Positions 1-6,862 of a DNA stretch of 9,573 nucleotides are shown piece by piece. The first letter of the stretch is position 1, and every line of letters starts with the position of its first letter. A model generated the notes under the pieces. It was not told the origin of the DNA. It saw nothing but the letters and a program-made list of their open reading frames with translations, and made no database searches. This DNA is from DASXMX01 sp036794395. Its GTDB lineage: Bacteria > Planctomycetota > Phycisphaerae > Tepidisphaerales > Tepidisphaeraceae. Location of the stretch: assembly GCA_036794395.1 (NCBI GenBank), contig DAIRGS010000268.1, positions 1 through 9,573 on the forward strand. Direction: 5' to 3'. The position numbers and the translations under genes are program-made.

Positions 1-11
1 AGGGTCGAAGA

Positions 12-55
12 CAGCCCGTGGGCTGCGGTACCCCGCAGCCATCGGCCGCAGGCTG
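12..55. repeat. Cluster of overlapping inverted repeats (REP-like)
   Basis: Three mutually exclusive stems share the same bases: CAGCCC (12-17) with GGGCTG (20-25); GGCTGCGG (21-28) with CCGCAGCC (33-40) across the loop TACC; and CAGCC (36-40) with GGCTG (51-55). All are perfect. No U-tract follows, so a simple intrinsic terminator is not supported. The alternating CAGCC/GGCTG design is typical of repetitive extragenic palindromes, but I cannot tell from one window whether it recurs. A plus-strand frame is open from base 2 to a TAA at 62-64 and could be the end of an upstream gene. A minus-strand frame is also open from 226 to the window edge. Confidence 0.5.
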
Positions 56-129
56 ATAAAGTAATCGCGCAAGCGAAAGGATGCGGACCTCTTGCGGGAA
101 AACAAGATCGCGCGGGCGATTGCCGGTCG

Positions 130-242
130 GCGGAATACCGCTGAAGTGCGTGAAACACGCACCATGGGCAAAGATGCCCATGTCACCAAAACCGTCCGCC
201 GCAATCGTCACGCACCGATCGGGCATGGACAATCGGCGGCGG
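130..242 (+). other. Candidate structured leader upstream of fur
   Basis: Three local hairpins follow each other almost without gaps: GCGG-AATA-CCGC (130-141); GTGCGTG-AAA-CACGCAC (146-162); and CATGGGCA-AAGA-TGCCCATG (163-182). The last two have perfect 7 and 8 base-pair stems and abut directly. A fourth, longer-range stem pairs CCGCCGC (196-202) with GCGGCGG (236-242). The stretch ends about 40 bases before the Fur-family start codon. It matches no riboswitch class that I recognise. It could be a structured 5' leader, a small RNA or repeat DNA. The strand is assigned only because fur lies downstream. Confidence 0.35.
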
Positions 243-282
243 CTGTTGCTCCCCTCTCTTGGCAGGACTAGACTTTTGATGA

Positions 283-798
283 ATGGCTGAAGGCGCCCAC
301 ATTCTTCCAAACATCCCAAAGGTGCCTGCCGCTCGGAATCAATCTCCACCCTACGAGCCGGTCTGTGCAATCTTTCGCCGGTATCTTCATGCGCAGAAGC
401 TCAAATTCACTCCCGAAAGAGCGATGATTCTCGATGCGGTGCTTCGGCAGAAGGGACTCTTTGAGGCTGAAAAGTTGGTGATTGATCTGAAGGCGCTGGG
501 ATATAACGTCAGCCGAGCCACGGCTTATCGGACCTTAAGCCATCTTCAGGACGCAGGGATTCTGAAGCAGGTGTTCTTTGACAACAAGCAGTCGTATTAC
601 GAAGTGATCGCCGGCCGCCAAGCCTACGATTATTTAATCTGTGTCACGACCGGACGAGTCCTCGAGTTCAGTAGCGACAAATTGCGCAAGCTCCGCGACG
701 AAATTTGCCAGGAGCACGGCTTCTCGCCGCTCTCGCATCAGTTCCACATCTTTGGGCTAAGTCCAGAAGCAGAAGCTGGTAGCAGTCCCAAGGAGTGA
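283..798 (+). CDS. Fur-family transcriptional regulator with degenerate metal sites
   Basis: The product (171 aa) is a DNA-binding repressor of the ferric-uptake-regulator superfamily. Residues 25-95 form the winged helix, with the family motif TPERAMIL (43-50) and the recognition helix around SRATAYRTLSHLQDAG (77-92). Residues 100-160 form the dimerisation half, with YLICVTTGRVLEF (117-129) and HQFHIFG (152-158). The usual HHDHLIC is AYDYLIC here, so its histidines are gone. The CxxC pair keeps C120 but has T123, and the C-terminal cysteine pair is replaced by LSPEA (159-163). E107 and H152 of the usual regulatory site remain. Classical iron or zinc sensing is therefore doubtful, and I give no symbol. 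The ATG at 283 is the only convenient start; it lacks a strong Shine-Dalgarno and leaves about 25 extra N-terminal residues. A related Fur/Zur/PerR paralogue is the only alternative. Confidence 0.93.
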   Translation: MAEGAHILPNIPKVPAARNQSPPYEPVCAIFRRYLHAQKLKFTPERAMILDAVLRQKGLFEAEKLVIDLKALGYNVSRATAYRTLSHLQDAGILKQVFFDNKQSYYEVIAGRQAYDYLICVTTGRVLEFSSDKLRKLRDEICQEHGFSPLSHQFHIFGLSPEAEAGSSPKE

Positions 799-813
799 CC
801 TCGGTCACCGCCT
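791..813 (+). terminator. Short hairpin overlapping the fur stop codon
   Basis: GTGAC (795-799) pairs with GTCAC (804-808) around CTCG, and AGG (791-793) can extend the stem with CCT (811-813). The fur TGA stop (796-798) lies inside the 5' arm. There is no U-run after it, so this is a weak terminator candidate and could equally be an operator dyad. Confidence 0.3.
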
Positions 814-898
814 AGCACATGGCGATGAACGTCGCCAAGGCCAGTAAGGCGATTTTCACTTTCTTGTTCCAGAATAGCGGGCTGTTCAATACCTGCAT
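812..898 (-). CDS. Possible 28-residue hydrophobic small protein
   Basis: On the minus strand an ATG (898-896) follows GAGGAG with a 10-base spacer, and the frame runs to TAG (814-812). The peptide starts MQVLNSPLFWNKKVK and continues into a hydrophobic stretch IALLALATFIAMC, ending in cysteine. The pattern, a short polar head, two or three lysines and then one membrane-length segment, fits single-pass small membrane proteins. An alternative GTG start would give only the 15 hydrophobic residues, resembling a signal peptide or an entericidin-like remnant. A longer overlapping minus-strand frame (953-738) runs into fur and looks like a shadow. Chance is a real possibility at this length. Confidence 0.22.
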   Translation of the reverse strand: MQVLNSPLFWNKKVKIALLALATFIAMC

Positions 899-974
899 CA
901 GATAGGCGCTCCTCGGCAAGCATTATCAACCCCCATGCCAGAGCCGTTCTCATCCATAAAGTTTATGCGGACGA

Positions 975-1118
975 GCGTTTTTTACACGTCGGCCCGCAAC
1001 ATGCTTACAGTACCCTCGTGTTCCGAATATGCGGGATGTTGCACGGACGCAACAATCGGTGTTTGCCGTTGCAACACGCCCTCTGTGATGCAGCTCTTGC
1101 ACCCCGCGTTTTACACGT
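975..1118. repeat. Pair of direct repeats GCGTTTT(TT)ACACGT
   Basis: GCGTTTTTTACACGT at 975-989 and GCGTTTTACACGT at 1106-1118 are the same motif apart from two extra T. They lie in the long gap between fur and the AraC-family gene. The second copy is followed by a small dyad, ACACG (1113-1117) with CGTGT (1126-1130). They could be paired operator sites. Confidence 0.35.
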
Positions 1119-1227
1119 GCAAATGCGTGTTTGAATGATGCGCAAGTAACGCGCGGCCAAAGTGTAAATGAATTTTTTGGAGTGGTTTCCTTTATCCTGC
1201 GACTCTGCATATAAATATTTGTGCAAC
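996..1227. promoter_or_regulatory. Cluster of GTTGC/GCAAC sites upstream of the AraC-family gene
   Basis: The pentamer GTTGC or its complement occurs at 996-1000, 1038-1042, 1049-1053, 1068-1075 (as the palindrome GTTGCAAC) and 1223-1227. A near match, CTTGCAC, lies at 1096-1102. GTTGCAC at 1038-1044 recurs inverted as GTGCAAC at 1221-1227. TGTTGC (1037-1042) and GCAACA (1049-1054) form a perfect hairpin. The density is well above chance for this span. A binding site for the downstream regulator or for another factor is plausible. Everything from 899 to 1322 is otherwise without a gene that I can support. Confidence 0.35.
1210..1216 (+). promoter_or_regulatory. Possible -10 element TATAAAT
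   Basis: TATAAAT is the best -10-like hexamer before the AraC-family gene, about 107 bases from its GTG. The -35 region around 1186-1191 (TTTCCT) is poor. If used, it would leave a leader of roughly 100 bases, and the GTGCAAC site (1221-1227) would sit at the transcription start, a natural place for repression. Confidence 0.22.
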
Positions 1228-1322
1228 CATGCAGTTCACACGACCTTTTAACCCCACTTTTCGTACTCCCTGTAGAGAGAAACAAACTGCTAACTTGTTG
1301 TTTTAATTAGAGGAACCCCGCT

Positions 1323-2498
1323 GTGACCCATTCAGTACGTGAACAAGTTTCGATTCGCAATCTGCTCGATCATCTTCGGAAAGTCGTGCCGTTCTCGCAG
1401 GGAATTGCCATCACGACTATGCCGCGTGGCGGGCTACAGATCGCTCAACCCGCCCACCTGCCCGAAGCTGTCGTGAAAAGCTACAACCGCGGCGTCCATG
1501 CCGAGGATCGCCCAGCATGGCGTGCCATGACCGAGGGACAAGCCGTCCGGCCGCAATCGTGCTGGGAGGCACGGGACTTCGAAGGCAGCATCTATTACCG
1601 CGAATTGCTGCTGCCGCTGAATATGCGTCATGCAGTGGCGCTGCCCCTGGCGGCACCCGTTTTGGAAGGCTATCCCGGCGCTGTCTACGTAGCCCGCTCC
1701 GCCGACGATGCGGATTTTAAGCAGTCTGAAATCGACGAATTAATGTCGGCTGTTCGCCAGTTCGACGAGAAGGTCGAATCGCACTATGCGGCCCGGCGCG
1801 CTTCGGCGGTAAATGCCGATTCGCCCATGCACGAACGGCCGCCCGTGTATTTTGTCGTGATCGATAGCCACTCGCAGCCCAGCATGGTGGGCGTCGAATG
1901 GGCCGGCCTTGATGACCGCCTCCGCCAGCAAATGGTCGATATCGCCCGTAAACGCGTTTCCCATCTTAATGGCGACGGCCAACAGTTCGACCGCGTTCAA
2001 CTACCCGACGATCATGGCGATATCTGGACGTTCCGCGTGGCGACCTATCGCACTTACCCCGCCTTGGGTGAGGGTGCTTACAGTTTCTTCTGTTTGACCC
2101 CCGCCTGTCACGAATGGGGCTCGGTCAAGCCCGCCGATTTGCAGGCCGACCAAGAAGTGGCTCGCCTGATTCCCGCCCTCAAGTTCATGCAGCAGGAATT
2201 TCATCGCGGCCCCACGCTGGGCGAAATCGCCAAGCAAGTCGAACTCAGCCCCTTCCACTTTCATCGCCGCTTTACCGAGCTGCTCGGCCTGACACCCAAG
2301 CAATACCTGCTCGAATGCCAGATCCACTCCGCCAAGACCCAACTCTTGTCGCGTACGAAGGATCTGCGCGTCATCGCCCGCGACTGCGGCTTCGCCCACC
2401 AGAGCCACTTCACCAGCCGCTTCAAACAAGCGACCGGCCTGACGCCCACCCGCTGGCGCAGGATGATGACCGAACGTGAAAAGGCGATGGCCAACTAA
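1323..2498 (+). CDS. AraC-family transcriptional regulator with long N-terminal sensory region
   Basis: The product (391 aa) is an activator or repressor with a C-terminal AraC DNA-binding domain (about 278-382). The first helix-turn-helix is around LGEIAKQVELSPFHFHRRF (299-317). The second is around RVIARDCGFAHQSHFTSRF (349-367), followed by the signature KQATGLTPTRWRR (368-380). Residues 8-155 look like the GAF-like sensor seen in LuxR-type regulators, with the start-proximal LLDHLRKVVPFS and a final helix. Residues 174-262 form a separate alpha/beta region that I do not recognise, ending in SFFCLTP. The ligand is unknown. The GTG start is supported by AGAGGA (1309-1314) eight bases upstream. 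The gene stands alone behind a leader rich in repeated sites, so autoregulation is likely but unproven. It converges on the M48 peptidase gene. Confidence 0.93.
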   Translation: MTHSVREQVSIRNLLDHLRKVVPFSQGIAITTMPRGGLQIAQPAHLPEAVVKSYNRGVHAEDRPAWRAMTEGQAVRPQSCWEARDFEGSIYYRELLLPLNMRHAVALPLAAPVLEGYPGAVYVARSADDADFKQSEIDELMSAVRQFDEKVESHYAARRASAVNADSPMHERPPVYFVVIDSHSQPSMVGVEWAGLDDRLRQQMVDIARKRVSHLNGDGQQFDRVQLPDDHGDIWTFRVATYRTYPALGEGAYSFFCLTPACHEWGSVKPADLQADQEVARLIPALKFMQQEFHRGPTLGEIAKQVELSPFHFHRRFTELLGLTPKQYLLECQIHSAKTQLLSRTKDLRVIARDCGFAHQSHFTSRFKQATGLTPTRWRRMMTEREKAMAN

Positions 2499-2518
2499 CG
2501 CCGCGGAATCCAGGATTT

Positions 2519-2629
2519 AACACGAAGGCACGAAGACACGAAGAATTCAAATGCACCAGAAGAGTTAACCATATAACTGTCGTTAACTGTTCTGAATTTG
2601 AATTCTTCGTGTCTTCGTGCCTTCGTGTT
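2519..2629. repeat. 111-base near-perfect palindrome between convergent genes
   Basis: A 34-base arm (2519-2552) has an exact reverse complement at 2596-2629. Each arm holds three CACGAAG units at an 8-base period (2521, 2529, 2537; complements at 2605, 2613, 2621). The stem continues inward with CAGAA and AGTTAAC (2557-2569, one mismatch) pairing with 2582-2594, leaving a 12-base loop. It begins 20 bases after the AraC-family stop and ends 9 bases before the M48 stop, so it fits a bidirectional terminator. No long U-tract follows on either strand. The CACGAAG repeats and long symmetric arms also fit a dispersed non-coding palindromic element that inserted between two stop codons. Confidence 0.85.
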
Positions 2630-2638
2630 TAATACTCT

Positions 2639-4873
2639 TCAGGATTGCTTCGAGACCTCAAGAGGGGGAAGCCCCAGTTCCACTTCTACCTTCTGTGCCC
2701 GATGCGCCAGGTCGGACATCAGCCGGAGATACAGGGACGAGTACGCATCGATAACTCCTTGGGATGACGATCCCACCTTCCCCACTTCATTCTGCGGCGG
2801 AATGGCCGTCACCACATAACGCGCCAACGTGAGTCGTTTCCCGTCTTCGGTATACGGATACCGCGTATTCCCAAGCTGCTGGTGGATGTCTTTCAGAAGA
2901 CCGGTGGCCTTGCGGCTATGCCAGAGAATTGTTTCGACAAGCGGCTTGGAATCGGTTGAGCCGCGGATGTGCGCAATAAGCACGCCAAGCGACATAACAT
3001 GCGTCCGCAGTGCCTTGATGTCCGATGCGGCTGGGCGCATCGCGGTCAGCGCCGCAAAGAGCAAATCTCCCGAGCCCGCCTTGGGCTCATCGGCCAGATC
3101 GTAATCATCGCCTTCATGTTCCACGACAGCCGGCGTCTCCTGCCAGGATGCCGCCAGGGCCAGCGCAAGGCCCAGCCGCTCCATGGCGATCGCCTCAGCC
3201 GCCTCGATTTTCTTCAGTGCCCGCTCGCATTCGTTCCGCGCCTTCGCCTCGGCAGCCTTAAGGGCATCGTCGCTCATGGCATCCAGGCTCGCATCTTTGG
3301 CCCCTGACTTTCGGATGCCTGCCGTTCTCAACTCCTTCACAACCGCCAGGGTCGATGCGCGATCAAACGCGGTATCAAACGCCTCCATCGCCCCCCGCGA
3401 CGACGCTTCCATTTCCATCAGCTTTGATCGAAGCTCCAGCAATCGCTCGGCCGCCACGTCCGCCGGCGGCAGCGAATCGGGAAGTCGATCCAGAAACGCC
3501 GGCCGCAATGGATTGATCAGCCCCAGACAATATGCCTTCAGCGCATCGAACGTCTGCTCAACTTCCGCACGCTCGGCCACCAGGCTCTCAGTCTTCGCCA
3601 GTTGGCTGGGTTGAAATGCCGCGCCCAAATTCTTCTTGTAGAACAACATCGTCGCGATGCGCGACAGCTCGGCGAAATTGCGAAACAGGATCGTTGCCGG
3701 AGCCTGAATGGTCAGCATGCCGGCCGCGGCTTCCTGGCGGGCGCTTTTGGATCGCGCCGCGTCCGATGGATGAGAATCAAACCAGCCCGTTTTCTGGTCT
3801 TTTCCTGAAGCCAGTAGCGCCGTGCGAACCTCAGCCGGCATGTCGGTTTGCCGGGCGCGGATCAGCGCCGGCAGATCATCGCACAACCTCCGCTCACGCC
3901 ACGCCGAGCCCAGATCGGAAAACGCGGCATTGGTCGCCAGATCCAGGCATCGAATACTTTGAAATGTCGTATCAAACGTATCGCTACCCGATACGCGGCA
4001 TTGATGCCGATCAGCGTCGAACTCCATCTGTCTCAGCAGGAATGAACAAGCCGCATGGGATGTCCACATGAGGCACCACAACACGCGCCGCGTAATCCAC
4101 ACTACGGCCAGTGTCATCCAGCACACCAGCATGACCATCACATGACTGTGTTTCGCCCCGCGCATCAGGCCGGCATCCCACTCATCGCGTTGATACACGA
4201 TGCGGGCAAACCATCCATTCACCCGCCGCACGATGTAGCTCAGCCGCATGCCCGAGCCCTGGGCGAAATGGCCCAGTTCGTGCGCCAGCACGCCGGTGAA
4301 CTGCCGCGCATCCAGCCCGGTCGCCAGCGGGAGGCCAAACGTCAGCACCAGGCTTCTTCCAAAAACGCCCGTCCATCCGCCTCGGAAACTGGCAGATGCG
4401 TTCACCGCAAGATCGACATCGATTCGCGAAGGCGCCGGCGCTCCGACCGCCCGGCACAAACGATCCACAAATTCAAAAAGCACCGGCTCATCTTCCCGCC
4501 GAAGCGTCAGCGGAACCGAATCATCCACCGCCCGCGCCAGCAGCGGCTTGATCATGAACAGCAACACGATCACGCCCGCCAGCATCGGCCCAAAATAAGC
4601 CAGAATCGCCGCCCGCCCGTTGACCGTCCCGAGAACTTCAGCATTGTTTACCGCGTGCCAGTAAACCGCATATCCCACAAGCCCAATCAAAGAAAGGTAA
4701 ACCACCGGCAGCACCAGCACGACGATCGCCGCCAGCAGCAATCCAAGCTGATAAGCCGGCCCCGTCCGCACCCGCTCGATCCGGCCATCCATCGCATTGA
4801 GAATCGCCTGGGTCGCATCGACCGGCGGCTTCTTTGTGGACGTGGAACTCCGTTGAATGGATTTGGTTTTCAC
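2639..4873 (-). CDS. Membrane-bound M48-family zinc metallopeptidase
   Basis: This 744-residue protein belongs to the HtpX/Ste24 peptidase group. Membrane segments lie at about 42-72 and 88-112. The zinc site HELGH (198-202) sits in VLAHELGHFAQG, and the third ligand is probably E284 in MEFDAD. Two more hydrophobic stretches (about 245-263 and 264-281) fall between these motifs, as in HtpX. WFDSHPSDAAR (364-374) matches the His-Pro-Arg tail typical of the catalytic domain. About 370 residues follow, largely helical and charged (430-580 may form coiled coil), which is far longer than HtpX (about 290 aa). The start is GTG; an in-frame TAG 15 bases upstream excludes any earlier start, and no clear Shine-Dalgarno is seen. 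The role is probably membrane protein quality control, but the substrate is unknown. Confidence 0.93.
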   Translation of the reverse strand: MKTKSIQRSSTSTKKPPVDATQAILNAMDGRIERVRTGPAYQLGLLLAAIVVLVLPVVYLSLIGLVGYAVYWHAVNNAEVLGTVNGRAAILAYFGPMLAGVIVLLFMIKPLLARAVDDSVPLTLRREDEPVLFEFVDRLCRAVGAPAPSRIDVDLAVNASASFRGGWTGVFGRSLVLTFGLPLATGLDARQFTGVLAHELGHFAQGSGMRLSYIVRRVNGWFARIVYQRDEWDAGLMRGAKHSHVMVMLVCWMTLAVVWITRRVLWCLMWTSHAACSFLLRQMEFDADRHQCRVSGSDTFDTTFQSIRCLDLATNAAFSDLGSAWRERRLCDDLPALIRARQTDMPAEVRTALLASGKDQKTGWFDSHPSDAARSKSARQEAAAGMLTIQAPATILFRNFAELSRIATMLFYKKNLGAAFQPSQLAKTESLVAERAEVEQTFDALKAYCLGLINPLRPAFLDRLPDSLPPADVAAERLLELRSKLMEMEASSRGAMEAFDTAFDRASTLAVVKELRTAGIRKSGAKDASLDAMSDDALKAAEAKARNECERALKKIEAAEAIAMERLGLALALAASWQETPAVVEHEGDDYDLADEPKAGSGDLLFAALTAMRPAASDIKALRTHVMSLGVLIAHIRGSTDSKPLVETILWHSRKATGLLKDIHQQLGNTRYPYTEDGKRLTLARYVVTAIPPQNEVGKVGSSSQGVIDAYSSLYLRLMSDLAHRAQKVEVELGLPPLEVSKQS

Positions 4874-4915
4874 GCGGACGGAATTCTAACCACTCTGCGC
4901 GCCGTTCCATCCAAA

Positions 4916-4945
4916 ATTTTTGACCGCGCCACATGGCCTTATCAA
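4916..4945 (-). promoter_or_regulatory. Possible promoter for the M48 peptidase gene
   Basis: On the minus strand TTGATA (4945-4940) is followed after 18 bases by AAAAAT (4921-4916). The first matches the -35 consensus at five of six positions and the second the -10 at four of six. It lies about 43 bases ahead of the GTG start and downstream of the REP-like hairpin, so the peptidase may be its own transcription unit. Confidence 0.3.
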
Positions 4946-4968
4946 ATCGTCCCGTGCGAGAATGCGTC

Positions 4969-5015
4969 GGCATTTCCCTCTCCATTCGGGAGAGGGCAGG
5001 GTGAGGGCGAATGCC
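4969..5015. repeat. REP-like hairpin between the hydrolase and peptidase genes
   Basis: CCCTCTCC (4976-4983) pairs perfectly with GGAGAGGG (4989-4996) around ATTCG, and an outer stem pairs GGCATT (4969-4974) with AATGCC (5010-5015). The right side carries GGGCAGGGTGAGGG, a sequence style found in widely dispersed intergenic repeats of many bacteria. It lies 43 bases after the hydrolase stop on the minus strand. There is no U-run, so its role as a terminator is uncertain. Confidence 0.6.
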
Positions 5016-5057
5016 GGGTTGCTCTGACTGGCCGCACCGGTGTCCTCTCAAATTGCG

Positions 5058-5720
5058 CTACTCGCCAGCCTCCCCCAGCGCCTCCTGAACGTAAGGATTA
5101 CTCTCGCGCTCATCCGCCAGAGTGCTTGGCGAACCATGTCCAGGAAGCAGTTGAGTATTACCTGGAAGCTTCATCACCCGCCGGATCGATTCATTCAATG
5201 CGGCCGCATCACAATCGGGAAAGTCCGTCCGACCAACCGCCCCCATGATGATCAGGTCTCCGCCGATCAGAAGATTGGCCGATGGGATGTGATACATCAC
5301 GTGCCCCGGCGCGTGGCCCGGCGTATGGATCACCTCCACATCAATCGAGCCAATCTTCAGCCGCTGCCCATCTTCCACAAACGCATCCGCGCCCCGCGGC
5401 CCAATACTAAACGGCAAAAACATCGCCATCGAATTGGGCCGTCGCAGCTTCGGCTCATCGAGCCGATGAATCAGCACTTTCGCTTCAGGGAATGCTTTAA
5501 TCACTTCCGCGTGGTCCGCGATGTGATCGAAGTGCCCGTGCGTCAACCACAACCCAATCACCTTCAACCCACGTGCCTTTGCCTCCTCCAGCAGCGGACC
5601 CACCGTGTCATTGGGTGCATCAAAGACAACCGCTTCCCCGCTTGCCTCATCAGCGACCAGGTAACAGTTCGTACCTGCAATTCCACCGGAGTTAGTAACA
5701 ACGATCACGCGTGGCTCCAT
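5058..5720 (-). CDS. MBL-fold hydrolase, glyoxalase-II-like (YcbL type)
   Basis: This 220-residue metallo-beta-lactamase-fold enzyme has all the metal ligands: THGHFDHI (60-67; H61, H63, D65, H66), H136 in TPGHAPGH, D155 in GGD and H195 in PGHG. GRTDFPDCD (163-171) and the tail ending in ERESNPYV follow the layout of the small glyoxalase II / YcbL group, which hydrolyses thioesters such as hydroxyacylglutathione or related thiol adducts. A cytosolic location is expected because no signal peptide is seen. The substrate cannot be told apart from other MBL hydrolases. The ATG is preceded by AAAGG with no spacer, so the ribosome site is poor. It lies 12 bases after the T-run of a likely terminator, so separate expression is probable. 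Confidence 0.92.
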   Translation of the reverse strand: MEPRVIVVTNSGGIAGTNCYLVADEASGEAVVFDAPNDTVGPLLEEAKARGLKVIGLWLTHGHFDHIADHAEVIKAFPEAKVLIHRLDEPKLRRPNSMAMFLPFSIGPRGADAFVEDGQRLKIGSIDVEVIHTPGHAPGHVMYHIPSANLLIGGDLIIMGAVGRTDFPDCDAAALNESIRRVMKLPGNTQLLPGHGSPSTLADERESNPYVQEALGEAGE

Positions 5721-5731
5721 CCTTTATTGGG

Positions 5732-6846
<1,115 letters not shown>

Positions 6847-6862
6847 GACCGCCTCCGCGGAT

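Noticed and set aside
81..290. 69-residue plus-strand frame before fur
   Set aside because: It has no recognisable motif, overlaps the fur start and covers the hairpin cluster. Other frames over the same bases are equally open.
277..292. GATGAATGGCTG resembling a conserved piece of RNase P RNA
   Set aside because: None of the other conserved RNase P segments is present before or after it, and it contains the fur start codon.
950..1285. 111-residue minus-strand frame in the fur-AraC gap
   Set aside because: The composition is random-like (many Cys, Arg, Thr), no ribosome site is evident, and it overlies the repeated operator-like sites.
2499..2638. Insertion sequence with terminal inverted repeats
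   Set aside because: The palindrome encloses only a short loop and no transposase gene or clear target duplication is seen.
4055..5248. 397-residue plus-strand open frame
   Set aside because: It lies opposite the M48 gene, whose catalytic motifs are clear, and crosses the REP-like hairpin. Its composition (very rich in His, Pro, Arg and Gln) is typical of an antisense frame.
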